A DNA stretch of 64,000 bases from an uncultured Tolumonas sp. (lineage in GTDB: Bacteria; Pseudomonadota; Gammaproteobacteria; Enterobacterales; Aeromonadaceae), in the NCBI RefSeq assembly GCF_963678185.1, contig NZ_OY782757.1:3190001-3254000 (forward strand), read 5' to 3'. The notes under the pieces were generated by a model. The model was given only the letters and a program-made list of their open reading frames with translations. It searched no databases and was not told where the DNA came from. The translations under genes and the position numbers were made by a program. The first letter of the stretch is position 1. Each line of letters begins with the position of its first letter. Of the stretch, positions 48,601 through 57,691 are shown one piece after another.

Positions 48601-49639
48601 GTTTGGTGAAAATGGGGACGATACACTGAGAGGCGACTCTTATTGGAATAACGACACCGAGCATGGCTCTGACTATCTGGATGGGGGCGATGGGAATGAT
48701 ACGCTGATGGGTTTTGGTGGTAGCGACATTCTGCTTGGTGGCAATGGAAACGATACCTTATCTGGTGATTGTGCGGCACAAGAGGGACATTATTCCGCAA
48801 CCATGGATGGTAATGATTCGCTGGATGGCGGTGCCGGTGATGACACACTCTATGGGGATGGAAAAGATGATTTGCTGATCGGTGGTGATGGCAACGATAA
48901 ACTGCATGGTGATAACAGCACCAATAACCTTGAGGGGCAATACCACGGTAAAGATCAACTTTTTGGTGGTGCAGGTAATGATTCACTCTGGGGTGGCGGT
49001 AATGATGATCAGCTAGAGGGCGGTGCCGGTGACGATTATCTGGAGGGCGATGCCTCAGATTTGGCAGGCCAGTTCCATGGTAAAGATACCCTGGTTGGTG
49101 GTGACGGTAACGATACCCTGTTTGGTGATGGCGGAGACGATGTCCTCTCGGGTGGTTCAGGCGACGATTATCTTAATGGTGATAATGAGGCTTTAGAGGC
49201 CATCTATCAGGGCAATGATACCTTGGATGGTGGCGATGGTAACGACACCCTCTATGGCGGTGGTGGTAATGACCGACTTACTGGTGGCGCCGGTGATGAC
49301 TATATGGTCGGTGATGATAAAGCATTAAGTGCAGATGCAACCTTTACCGGTGATGATGTCTTATCGGGCGGTGCCGGACATGATTATCTGGCGGGCGGTA
49401 AAGGCAACGACGTGCTGAACGGCGGTGCTGATTTAGATAATTTATTGGGGGGGGATGGTGATGACACCTATATCTTTAATACTGGCGACAGCGTTCCCAT
49501 CGTTAATGGCAATGTCCTAACAGTCGAATGGATCGATGATGACAGCGGCAACAACACGATAGCCTTCGGCTCCGCGATAAATCAAAGCGATATTAAAATC
49601 ACACACAGTCTGAATAGTAACGATCTGAACGTGTGGTAG
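45632..49639 (+). pseudogene. RTX protein, second copy, truncated at 1335 aa
   Basis: Aligns with the first half of the 2782-aa protein: LANRGT, VVGHSLGGHL with Ser181, then RTX nonapeptides. It ends abruptly DIKITHSLNSNDLNVW at a TAG that lies just past the point where homology stops (about 49636). The missing half includes about ten repeat blocks and the whole C-terminal secretion signal, so secretion by the type I system is not expected. The lipase-like head is open and could still fold. The N-terminal 350 residues differ from copy 1 by roughly 10-15%, more than the repeat region. Confidence 0.85.
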
Positions 49640-49977
49640 AAGCGTCGATAAAATAACGCTGTACATAGAACTTAATCATGGCCAAAAGCAAAACAATTAG
49701 TCAACCTAAAATTGGTTTAGCAGCGTGCATTAATTACTAATAAAGCACTTTATTCCAATGGATGATCATGAGTTGGGTAGGGGGATTTATGTTAAATATT
49801 GAAATTATTAAAAAAGCCTCCAGTACTGAAAGCTGAAGGCTTTTTTAATTCCGCATCCTGCGATGTAAAATCATCCGTAAGTCTAATTTAGTGTAGATAT
49901 AATTACCTAAAGCCACAAATTTTTCTTAAATAATATTTATGGAATTAATGAATGTCATTTTAAGCACGATGTTTAAC
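49640..49977. other. Intergenic junction after the truncated RTX gene
   Basis: No gene recognised. It holds the breakpoint of the second transposon copy and a terminator at 49810-49846. The DNA beyond the breakpoint is AT-rich and unrelated to the RTX gene. Confidence 0.4.
49810..49846. terminator. Rho-independent terminator, bidirectional
   Basis: AAAAAAGCCTCCAG ... CTGAAGGCTTTTTT: an 8-bp stem with one mismatch, an A-run on one side and a T-run on the other. It could end both the truncated RTX transcript and the leftward diguanylate cyclase transcript. Confidence 0.75.
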
Positions 49978-51045
49978 CTAATCAGTTCGACAGCTAACAC
50001 CTATACACAATCGATTTCGGCCCGAGTTTTTGGCTTGATATAGCGCGTTATCTGCCTGGTTCAGCAATAGATCTAAGGTGCAGTCTTGGAATGTTGGTTC
50101 ACTACCACCTATCGAAACCGTAAAATTAATTTTACTACCGCTCACTAATACTGGTATTGTTTCAACAGTATGTCGAATTCGCTCAGCAACAGTGACTGCG
50201 CCATCAACATTAGTTTCGGGCAATAGGACAACAAACTCTTCGCCACCAACACGCCCCACAATGTCGCCTTCCCGTAAAGTGATTCTGAATATTTCTGCTA
50301 GTGATTTAAGTACCAGATCTCCGGCCTTATGCCCGAAAGAGTCATTTATTTTTTTGAAGTGGTCGATATCAAGCATGAGAACGGTGAAATGATGACCATA
50401 ACGTAATGCTTTTTTTAATTCATGTTCAGCTAGTTCCATAAAATAGCCACGATTATTTAATCCAGTGAGATAATCCTGACGTGCCTGTAACTCCAGTTTG
50501 GTCAATAAAGCCTGACGTTCAGTAATATCCCGATTAATTTCCATTATCGAGATGGGGACATTATCTTCATCACGTTTTACAGCCCAGCGACTAGTAACAA
50601 TGATCCGAGAGTTATCTTTGGTCGCGTGTTCAAGTTCCCCCTCCCATTGCCCGGTTCGCAAAACTGTTTGTTCGATCTCAGCTAATGCCTGAGGGAACTT
50701 GGTTTGTAATAACTGATTGATATTTTTATGCAACGCTTCGTCATGTGACCAACCATAGGTTCGTTCTGCGCCTCGATTCCAAAACATGATTTCACGACGC
50801 ATGTTATAAACAATGATGGCGTCATGCGCTAAATCAAGTAATTCGGATTGTTCCTGTATTTTTTTATCGGCCTGCTTTCGTGCTGAAATATCTGTATGCG
50901 TGCCTGACATGACTAAAGGTTTACCGTTGGCATCCCTTTTGACAACCTTGCCGTGTGTCAATATGTATTTCCATTGACCTGATTTTGTCCAACAACGTAT
51001 TTCCGCATCGTGGTAAGGAGTTTGCCCTGCCAGGTGTAAGGCTAA
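49978..51045 (-). pseudogene. PAS-PAS-GGDEF diguanylate cyclase, 5' part lost to IS5
   Basis: The remaining frame begins in the second half of a PAS domain (LALHLAGQTPYHDAEIRCW, KSGQWKYILTHGKVVKRDAN, SGTHTDISARKQAD). A complete second PAS/PAC follows (LLDLAHDAIIVYNMRREIMF to MEINRDITERQALL), then a GGDEF domain (DYLTGLNNRGYFMELAE, REGD inhibitory site, GRVGGEEFVVLLPE). The end is SGRNRLCIGVSCRTD. The 5' end stops at the IS5 terminus at 51046; the open frame that continues a few codons further is IS5 sequence. Without its sensor half and promoter it is probably inactive, although outward transcription from the IS could express the cyclase domain. Confidence 0.85.
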
Positions 51046-52240
51046 GGAAGGTGCGAACAAGTCAGGGATATGGCCTTTATTAATTCCACACCACTCAATT
51101 TGAATTTATTGTCTCAATAATTTTCAAAAAATACTCATTTATGGAACAACTTTCCCTCTATTTGTGGGTATTTCCGGCTTATTACCGGATTTCAGATACA
51201 CTTCGGGTATATCGCAACATCTGATCGACTCGAACCAGATTGGCCAGTGTAAATAACATCGCTAATTGATTGTCATTTTTTGCCAACCCTTTGTATCGCG
51301 CTTTTACAAAGCCAAATTGCTGTTTAATGATCCGGAATGGATGTTCTACTTTCGACCGGATGCTGGCTTTCAAATATTCAATTCGAATGGCAACTTTATT
51401 CAGCCGTGGATGCTGTTTTAAGGTTCGGACTTTGCCTGGACGCTCCGCTATCAACCAGTCAACATCCACCTCTTTTAAGGCTTCACGTTTCTCTGCACCT
51501 TGATAACCGGCATCGGCTGAGACAAATTTTTCTTGCCCGTGTAATAAGTTTTCTAGCTGGTTCAGATCATGTTCATTGGCTGGCGTTGTCACCAGTGTAT
51601 GCGTCAAACCACTTTTCGCATCAACGCCAATATGCGCTTTCATGCCAAAATGCCATTGATTGCCCTTCTTGGTTTGATGCATTTCTAGATCGCGTTGATT
51701 TTGTTTATTTTTTGTCGATGTCGGTGCTTCAATAATGGTGGCATCAACTAGTGTTCCCTGTTTCATCATGACACCGCTATCCGTGAGCCATTGGTTTATG
51801 GTTTCAAGTAGTTGCCGGGCTAATTGATGTCGTTCCAGCAAGTGGCGAAAGTTCATGATGGTTGTCCGGTCTGGGATTGCACCATCCAGAGACAGGTGAG
51901 CAAACAGTCGCATGGAAGCAATTTCATAGAGTGCATCTTCCATGGCTCCATCGCTCAAGTTGTACCAATGCTGTAAACAATGGATCCGAAACATAGTTTG
52001 CAACGGATATGGTTGTCGACCATTACCTGCCTTTGGATAAACAGGTTCGATAATTTCCAAAAGCATCGCCCAAGGCAATAAAGCATCCATTCTGGAAAGG
52101 AATATTTCTTTGCGGGTTTGACGACGTTTAGTGGAAAACTCGCTATCAGCGAAGGTGAGTTGATGTTCCATGATTTAACCGATCCGATGGTCAACAGGAT
52201 GGTTATATGATCTCACATTAGGGACTTATTCGCACCTTCC
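51046..52240 (-). mobile_element. IS5-family element, 1195 bp
   Basis: Terminal inverted repeats GGAAGGTGCGAACAAGTC (51046) and GGAAGGTGCGAATAAGTC (read inward from 52240). The length of 1195 bp is the classical IS5 size. The flanking tetranucleotides are CTAA and CTAG, both fitting the CTAR target preference but not identical, so the two flanks may come from different insertions joined by recombination. Confidence 0.92.
51182..52171 (-). CDS. IS5-family DDE transposase, 329 aa
   Basis: Intact and of normal family length. It has the N-terminal IS5 region [20 protein letters not shown], then [20 protein letters not shown]. The first Asp is in [17 protein letters not shown], the second in [15 protein letters not shown], and the Glu in [19 protein letters not shown] (Y-(2)-R-(3)-E-(6)-K type). 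It is flanked by complete terminal repeats, so the element may still be active. Confidence 0.95.
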   Translation of the reverse strand: MEHQLTFADSEFSTKRRQTRKEIFLSRMDALLPWAMLLEIIEPVYPKAGNGRQPYPLQTMFRIHCLQHWYNLSDGAMEDALYEIASMRLFAHLSLDGAIPDRTTIMNFRHLLERHQLARQLLETINQWLTDSGVMMKQGTLVDATIIEAPTSTKNKQNQRDLEMHQTKKGNQWHFGMKAHIGVDAKSGLTHTLVTTPANEHDLNQLENLLHGQEKFVSADAGYQGAEKREALKEVDVDWLIAERPGKVRTLKQHPRLNKVAIRIEYLKASIRSKVEHPFRIIKQQFGFVKARYKGLAKNDNQLAMLFTLANLVRVDQMLRYTRSVSEIR

Positions 52241-53008
52241 CTAGCCAAAAGTGCTTCGAGCGATGTGTCTATACGTCTTTGTTTCATATTGGTTGATCTT
52301 CCATGTTTACGATCTGACCTAGTATATTCCAAGGCCTATGCACTGGTGCTTCTTTAATTTCTCATAAGCGCTCCAGCTACGCATTTTTTCCCATGCATGG
52401 AACTCACAACCGATTGAGCCACATCAGTTTTTATATTTTTATTATGGTAAGTGTAATTTAAAACATGAAATAGATGATGAAAAAAATTACAACATTACAG
52501 CGTTTTTTTGAAGGTGACTTGCAGTAAATTCATACATTGACTAGATTTTAATTGAAAGCAAGGAACGCTTTCACGTGCAATTAAAAGACACCTCCATCTA
52601 ATGGTAAACCCTAAGTGCACCGAGAACTTAGGGTTTGTTTTTTGCTTTTATATCAGCTCTCTGTCTATCTTAAAATGCAGGTGATACGCCGGTTTAGTGC
52701 TATTTATTTCTTAACTTAATGGATTAAATGGCGCAGACCAGCCAAACCAATAATTGCAACCAGTAAAAAATCAGAGCTAGAGCTGTTAATTTTTACTCAT
52801 AACAGATCCATTATTTGCATTAAAAGTGCTCTGGCTTAGCCATCTGATATTACGAAAATTTGGTAACTGACGAACATAAGACCTAACATAATCATCTTTT
52901 CGTAAATCAGAATGGGGCATAACCTAGTTATGTTGAGATGACAAATATCAACGTTTTGTTCTTCATGCTTGCTTGAAAAATAGAGCGCTCCTTGCTCTAC
53001 ATAACAAT
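52241..53008. other. Intergenic DNA between IS5 and the mobilization genes
   Basis: No gene is supported. A short leftward frame starting MKQRRIDTSLEALLA (ATG at about 52285) runs into the IS5 end and could be the beginning of an interrupted gene. A strong terminator lies at 52606-52643. The rest is AT-rich without recognised features. Confidence 0.4.
52606..52643 (+). terminator. Strong rho-independent hairpin
   Basis: AAACCCTAAGT and ACTTAGGGTTT form a perfect 11-bp stem with a 9-base loop, followed by GTTTTTTG on the plus strand. No gene is seen immediately upstream on that strand, so it may belong to a deleted gene or act on the leftward mobilization transcript through the A-rich other side. 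Confidence 0.7.
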
Positions 53009-54391
53009 TTAATACGTAAACGATTCATATTCTTGCATCTGATTTCTCGATGTACTTTCTCTGTTTGGTTGCTCAGATGAAGGTAATTCTAAAGTGTGTG
53101 CTGTAGGCTCTTCAAAACGCGTTAATGCTTTACAGTCGTTATAATCACTAAGCAGCATGTCAGTTACCAAGTATGGTTCCACAGCGCTAAAATCCTGATC
53201 TGATCCAAATAACGCAGTAAATATTTTTAGCATCGCGTTGACCAGTTTTAGGTGATCCCGTTCAGCCTTTGTTCTGCATAAGTAAAACAATACTGCATTC
53301 ATACCATTGGATCTGATGTAGTTAGGTCGTTGCATTTTTGTTTTCAAACACCGTACTTTTGATTTGGGTATTTGGAGACAGAGGTAAAAGTAACTATATC
53401 CGCTGGCCATGGGTGGAAGAGCAGGGGACTTACTGCTTTGTTGAGTTGGTGATAGATCTGGCAACTCGCGTGGTGCAAATGGACGGGTTTCTCTTTCTTT
53501 CTCGTTTGTATGCTCAAGGGCTGGATTATCACGAGCTGGGACATAGGTGATGCCTTGCTTGATCAAACCAGGTAATGCGTATCGGCGATTAGCGCCCAGC
53601 TTTCCTCCAGGTACACTCATTTCATTGAACCGATAGCAAATACCTTTGGCTTTGCTGTTTTGGAATTGGATGTAGCAATGTACATCCAGTTTTTCGAGGC
53701 GGTGAATTAGATCGGGTAGTGATTTTTTGCCGGATTGCATACATTGATTGATGGCCGTGTCTATATAGATACGCAGTTGGTTTTTGATGGGAAACCGCTC
53801 TTTATTGTTGATGTCTTTACCATCAAAGGGATCGGCTACCGTTTCTAATCCATATTTCAGTTCAAATTTACGCATCAGGTTTGTGGCTTTCACTTTTTCC
53901 TGCCATTGATTTACTACGGGATGGCGAGGAAGATTTTGAACGGTACACGCTGCTATATGGATGTGTTGTTTATCGGTATCATTGTGCTTAGTAACAACAT
54001 ATTTGCAATGCTGGTAGCCCATTTCTTTCATAAAGGTTTTAGCGACATGGTGCCATTGAACATGGGTTAATTCCTCCCCGACAGGGAGGGATATAATAAA
54101 GTGCTTGTAAGGGGTTTTAACCGCTGGATTTAGTGTTGCTTGTTTTTCTATTTCATGAACAAAGCCAGAGATATCTGCGTTATGGGCGGGGATCCGGTGC
54201 AGTTCATCGCCATTAAACACTAATGTTGGATCAGGTAGGCTGATTAAATTTGAACATATATAATCAACACTGTTATTGATAGTAACTGATTTTAGATGCT
54301 CCTTGGTTCGTCCAAAAATATACTCAATGATATGTGTGGCATCTGCACGGTTACCCGATTTGTTTTTACAGCTAATAATTTCATTGATCAT
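53009..54391 (-). CDS. Relaxase (MobA/VirD2-type mobilization nuclease), 460 aa
   Basis: This nicks an oriT and leads the strand in conjugative mobilization. The N-terminal 250 residues fit the relaxase/mobilization nuclease domain. Candidate catalytic Tyr24 is in HIIEYIFGR. The segment PYKHFIISLPVGEELTHVQW is followed by the metal-binding motif KHNDTDKQHIHI (His136, His143, His145). The C-terminal 200 residues are low in known motifs. The gene overlaps the upstream accessory gene by 11 bases. No mating-pair or coupling protein genes are nearby, so any transfer would need a helper. Confidence 0.85.
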   Translation of the reverse strand: MINEIISCKNKSGNRADATHIIEYIFGRTKEHLKSVTINNSVDYICSNLISLPDPTLVFNGDELHRIPAHNADISGFVHEIEKQATLNPAVKTPYKHFIISLPVGEELTHVQWHHVAKTFMKEMGYQHCKYVVTKHNDTDKQHIHIAACTVQNLPRHPVVNQWQEKVKATNLMRKFELKYGLETVADPFDGKDINNKERFPIKNQLRIYIDTAINQCMQSGKKSLPDLIHRLEKLDVHCYIQFQNSKAKGICYRFNEMSVPGGKLGANRRYALPGLIKQGITYVPARDNPALEHTNEKERETRPFAPRELPDLSPTQQSSKSPALPPMASGYSYFYLCLQIPKSKVRCLKTKMQRPNYIRSNGMNAVLFYLCRTKAERDHLKLVNAMLKIFTALFGSDQDFSAVEPYLVTDMLLSDYNDCKALTRFEEPTAHTLELPSSEQPNRESTSRNQMQEYESFTY

Positions 54392-54887
54392 GTTTTTTCT
54401 CCAACATGGTCACCAACATATTACTCATTTCATCTGCGGTGAATGTATGGACTGTGAAATGTAATAGCGTTTGTTTATCTAGGCTTCCGTACAATTCTTG
54501 CCTAACTAGGGATAATAGATCCATCAAAGTAAAAAGGTTTTGCAATGTTATTTTTATATTTCTCTCTTTCGAGAAACCTTGATCTTTATCTATTTCATTA
54601 ATCAATAAAGTCACTTCAGAAAACACAGTATTTAGCTTTTCAGCGATTTCTTTATTTATCTCGGGGATTTTTAATTCAGGTGGTTCGAGAGTGCTCGTTG
54701 CTAAGGCGCGTAGGAAGGAGGACATATCATCATATCCCCAAGCGATACGTGCCTTTTCGGCAATGTCGAGTTCTATCTTGTTAAAGTTTGTTGTTTCTCG
54801 GTTGGTTCTTTTTAAATGATCAGTAATGATGATTTTTTTGTTTCTTGGTATTAAGTTGGCAAATGGATCGTTATAATTATTATTCAT
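54381..54887 (-). CDS. Mobilization accessory protein, 168 aa
   Basis: Located directly upstream of, and overlapping, the relaxase gene. It has a basic N-terminus (IPRNKKIIITDHLKRTNRET) and a helical region ARIAWGYDDMSSFLRALATS that resembles the ribbon-helix-helix or MobC-type part of relaxosome proteins. A C-terminal helical bundle follows. It probably binds the oriT and represses the operon. The class is assigned by position and general layout, and no specific motif confirms it. Confidence 0.6.
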   Translation of the reverse strand: MNNNYNDPFANLIPRNKKIIITDHLKRTNRETTNFNKIELDIAEKARIAWGYDDMSSFLRALATSTLEPPELKIPEINKEIAEKLNTVFSEVTLLINEIDKDQGFSKERNIKITLQNLFTLMDLLSLVRQELYGSLDKQTLLHFTVHTFTADEMSNMLVTMLEKKHDQ

Positions 54888-54941
54888 GCTCGCACTTCCT
54901 TTTTATTATTATATTTATTTTTCTTTTAACTATATTCTACC

Positions 54942-55001
54942 TATCTCCGGAAGGAGATATCAACTGTTATTTTCAGTAGTTACGATAAGTAACTACTGAA
55001 A
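54942..55001. promoter_or_regulatory. Candidate oriT or operator: two inverted repeats upstream of mob genes
   Basis: A 7-bp hairpin TATCTCC-GGAA-GGAGATA (54942-54959) is followed by a perfect 13-bp inverted repeat TTTCAGTAGTTAC / GTAACTACTGAAA with a GATAA spacer (54971-55001). They lie 55-114 bases upstream of the accessory gene start, the usual place for an oriT with its relaxosome sites. An operator for autoregulation is equally possible. Confidence 0.5.
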
Positions 55002-55589
55002 CCTGCTTGCTAGCCAAATAAGCAATAAAAAATATATTTTTAGTGACTCTTGTTTTTAATTGTTCACTTTATGTATTTTATTTGTTTTGCACTATTGGTC
55101 TGTGAGTATATTCCCATTGAATTTATTTTGCTTTTACAGTCTGCAAATTATTTGTTAGTGTTTTGTTTTTAAAATTATTTAGCAATTAAGATAAACTGAT
55201 ATTATTAAAATCTCAGAGTTAACAATTTATGATGTGAGTACGGTTCATCTGTGAATACATTAAATAATATAAGAAATGATATATGATTGGAGGTGCTAAA
55301 TGTAAGTAGCAATAGAAAGATGCTTGGTAGTCAAAGATGTCTATCGTTAGTGGTTCCCTTTTGGAAAGACCTCAAGCATAACGCCGAGAAAGAAGCTAAT
55401 TATAGTCAATATCGATTTATTTAACTAAATATACAAAAAGACTCATTCGAGTTTTTAATATTAGAATAATCTTAATTATTCTTTAAGATATTTATGCTAT
55501 GTCTGAAATAAGTATGTTGATTGTAGGGATAAAAGGAGAGTGGTGAGCGAGAACATAGACTGAAGTGGTAAGTGTTCAACTAGAGATAA
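55002..55589. other. AT-rich intergenic DNA up to tRNA-Leu
   Basis: No gene on either strand. Strongly AT-rich between 55020 and 55500. I see no integrase gene and no clear promoter. It is the edge of the accessory region. Confidence 0.4.
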
Positions 55590-55674
55590 TGGTGCCCGGG
55601 GCCGGACTCGAACCGGCACACCCGAAGGCGGTTGATTTTGAATCAACTGCGTCTACCGATTTCGCCACCCGGGC
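55590..55674 (-). tRNA. tRNA-Leu (CAA anticodon)
   Basis: Reads GCCCGGGTGGCGAAATCGGT at the 5' end, with an anticodon stem-loop GTTGA-TTCAAAA-TCAAC giving anticodon CAA. It has a short variable arm (CGCCTTCGGGTG), a T arm CCGGTTCGAGTCCGG, an acceptor end CCCGGGCA and encoded CCA. The acceptor stem pairs fully. It is complete and probably functional. Confidence 0.95.
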
Positions 55675-55794
55675 ACGGTGTCGTTTTATAGTATAAAAGT
55701 ATAAAACGGTATAAAACAAATTTCTAAGCCATGTTAACCCTAAAGAAGCTTTAAAATCAACATCTTAAATGACTTTATTCGCTAGGCTCTGTGA

Positions 55795-55834
55795 ATTTTG
55801 AATCCGCTGCGTCTACCGATTTCGCCACCTGGGC
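55795..55834 (-). pseudogene. tRNA-Leu 5' fragment, broken at the anticodon loop
   Basis: GCCCAGGTGGCGAAATCGGT and AGACGCAGCGGATTCAAAAT repeat the first half of the adjacent tRNA-Leu. The sequence then departs immediately after the anticodon loop (TCACAGAGC follows instead of the 3' arm). It is either a tandem tRNA gene that lost its 3' half or the attachment-site remnant of an element that integrates in the anticodon loop. The DNA to its right is core chromosome. Confidence 0.8.
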
Positions 55835-56034
55835 AACAAATGCAAAACTTAACTCGCTGATTACTCAGTCTGCTTGTCTTACGGGGTCGCATTATACAAA
55901 GGTAAATCGCGAGCGCAAATTGTTTTTCACGTGATCTGGTTCAGATGCTGAATAAATGCTCGCTTTGATGATTCGCATATCAGCGACTGACTCGGTTAGA
56001 ATGCAATTTCCTTGAAGATTGATATGTGTGAATT

Positions 56035-56568
56035 ATGAGTAAATTAAACCGTTCCCGTTCCCGATCGATGTCTGGTAAGTCAACAGCAACATCAACTGGG
56101 ATCTCACTGAACTTACCCCGAGCCGGGTTTCGTCGCCGCCTTGGTGCTTGGTCAATCGATGCCTTACTTGTGTTGCCATTATTAGTAGCTGCTGGTTATT
56201 TAGGTTATGGATTGGCACATTTGCTGGTGGGAGTTGGTTTATTGTCACTTGGTGAGGGAGCTACTGTCGGGGAATGGTTGGCACATCAACTATGGTTTAG
56301 CCTCTGGCTGGCAGGAGTGCTGTGCAGTTATTTTGTCTGGTTTTGGTGTCGGGATGGGCAAACGCCGGGCATGGTGCGTTTTCAATTACGCGTACAAAAT
56401 ACCGATGGATCTTTATTGCGGGTTGGGCAGGCTCTGGTTCGTTTAGCAACATCGGCGTTTGGTCTGGGCAATTTTATGGTGATTTTTGATCGTCGCGAGT
56501 TTCTGGCATTTCAAGATTATTGGGCCAGTTGTGAAACGGTAGTTACTTCACCTGCAGCAGGACGCTAA
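56035..56568 (+). CDS. RDD-family membrane protein, 177 aa
   Basis: Begins with a Ser/Arg-rich tail, then the RDD signature in AGFRRRLGAWSIDALLVLPLL. Three hydrophobic segments follow (residues 42-62, 70-85, 95-115), with WCRDGQTPGMVRFQLRV in between, as typical. Function not known in detail; it is an inner-membrane protein. In related genomes this gene stands next to the lptF-lptG/pepA cluster, as here, convergent with lptG. Confidence 0.85.
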   Translation: MSKLNRSRSRSMSGKSTATSTGISLNLPRAGFRRRLGAWSIDALLVLPLLVAAGYLGYGLAHLLVGVGLLSLGEGATVGEWLAHQLWFSLWLAGVLCSYFVWFWCRDGQTPGMVRFQLRVQNTDGSLLRVGQALVRLATSAFGLGNFMVIFDRREFLAFQDYWASCETVVTSPAAGR

Positions 56569-56576
56569 AATTAAAA

Positions 56577-56600
56577 AGGCGTCTGTACTGACAGACGCCT
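56577..56600. terminator. Bidirectional terminator between RDD gene and lptG
   Basis: Perfect 10-bp stem AGGCGTCTGT / ACAGACGCCT with loop ACTG. It is preceded by an A-run (the U-run for the leftward lptG transcript) and lies between two convergent genes. Confidence 0.85.
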
Positions 56601-56614
56601 ATGTTGTTTGAAAT

Positions 56615-57691
56615 TTAGTTTCGGCGCCGGAGCATATAAATGGCAATGCCCATAAACAATAGGCTAGGGATACTGGCTCCCAGCAATGGTGGCACGTCAT
56701 AAACCAGGCTAAATGGCCCTAACACCTGATTCAATACAAAAAAGGCAAACCCCATCATTACGCCGGAGATCAATCGGGCACCCATACTTACCGAGCGTAG
56801 CGGGCCAAAAATGGTTGAGGCGGCCAGCAGCAGCATGGCAATCACACCGAGCGGTGCTAACAATTTCCGCCAGAACTCAAGTTCATAATCATTAACTTGT
56901 TGCCCATTGCTTTTCATATAACTGATGTAGTTATACAAACCCTGTGCAGACAACTCATCAGGTGATACCGATACCACGCCCAGCTTGTCAGGCGTCAAAT
57001 TCGTTTGCCATGTCCAATCAGTTGGATGGTTAAACTGAATTTGTTGTTTATTCTGCAGTTGTGTTACGACCGCATCCTTTAGATGCCATAGCTGTTGTTT
57101 ATAAGTGGCTTGCGGCGAGCGAACGACTTCCTGTAATTCACCATTATCGTTAAACCGGTACATCGTCAGGTCATGCAGACTGCCGTCACGAAACAGTGCG
57201 CCAATACTGATGAAACGGTTGCCTTCTTTGATCCATACACCATAAGTTGACGCTGTTATTTTACCGCCGGTCAGTGCTTCGGTTTTAATATCATGCGCTT
57301 TTTGCTCACCAAGTGGAGCCACATATTCACCCAGTAACATGACTAAAAACATGGCTGGAATAACGGTCTTTAATGCGGATAAGACAATACGGGTACGCGA
57401 TAACCCAGTGGCTTGCAGAACTACTAATTCACTGCTGCTGGCCAGTTGTCCCAGGCCAATGACACCACCTAACAGTGCTGCCATTGGGAAAAACAGCACG
57501 ATATCGCTGGGAGTTATATAGAGAACACGTAAAATCGCGCTCATCGTGGTGTAGTTACCTTCACCCACCCGCTGTAATTGATCAACAAATTTGATCAACG
57601 AAGACAGGCCTACCAGCGTGACGGTACACATCAAAATAGCGAGTAGTATGGTGCGTCCGATGTAACGATCGAGAATACCAAACATCAGCAT
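56615..57691 (-). CDS. lptG: LPS export permease LptG, 358 aa
   Basis: Inner-membrane permease of the LptB2FG transporter, which extracts lipopolysaccharide for transport to the outer membrane. It has a YjgP/YjgQ fold: N-terminal LDRYIGRTILLAILMCTVTLVG, three helices, a periplasmic beta-jellyroll in the middle (about 140-260), then three helices ending LLGASIPSLLFMGIAIYMLRRRN. Length is normal. The start overlaps the lptF stop by seven bases. Confidence 0.95.
   Translation of the reverse strand: MLMFGILDRYIGRTILLAILMCTVTLVGLSSLIKFVDQLQRVGEGNYTTMSAILRVLYITPSDIVLFFPMAALLGGVIGLGQLASSSELVVLQATGLSRTRIVLSALKTVIPAMFLVMLLGEYVAPLGEQKAHDIKTEALTGGKITASTYGVWIKEGNRFISIGALFRDGSLHDLTMYRFNDNGELQEVVRSPQATYKQQLWHLKDAVVTQLQNKQQIQFNHPTDWTWQTNLTPDKLGVVSVSPDELSAQGLYNYISYMKSNGQQVNDYELEFWRKLLAPLGVIAMLLLAASTIFGPLRSVSMGARLISGVMMGFAFFVLNQVLGPFSLVYDVPPLLGASIPSLLFMGIAIYMLRRRN

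Larger units (their letters stand above)
40971..49636 (+). mobile_element. Second, truncated copy of the cargo transposon
   Basis: The sequence starts with the terminal repeat TGCGTAATTGCATT and runs colinear with 18206 down to about 9540 on the other strand. The order is exporter, adaptor, membrane protein, RTX. Homology stops inside the RTX gene at about 49636; the 91-aa and 361-aa genes, istAB and the other end are missing. It cannot move by itself unless the transposase from the first copy can use an end elsewhere. Confidence 0.8.

Noticed and set aside
53338..53550. 70-aa plus-strand frame within the relaxase gene
   Set aside because: Antisense to the relaxase; the relaxase frame has clear motifs and length.
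49640..55589. Other end of the second transposon copy or the missing cupin 5' half
   Set aside because: Looked for TTGCAT arrays, a CGCA tip and cupin-like coding sequence on both strands; none seen. The second copy appears truncated.
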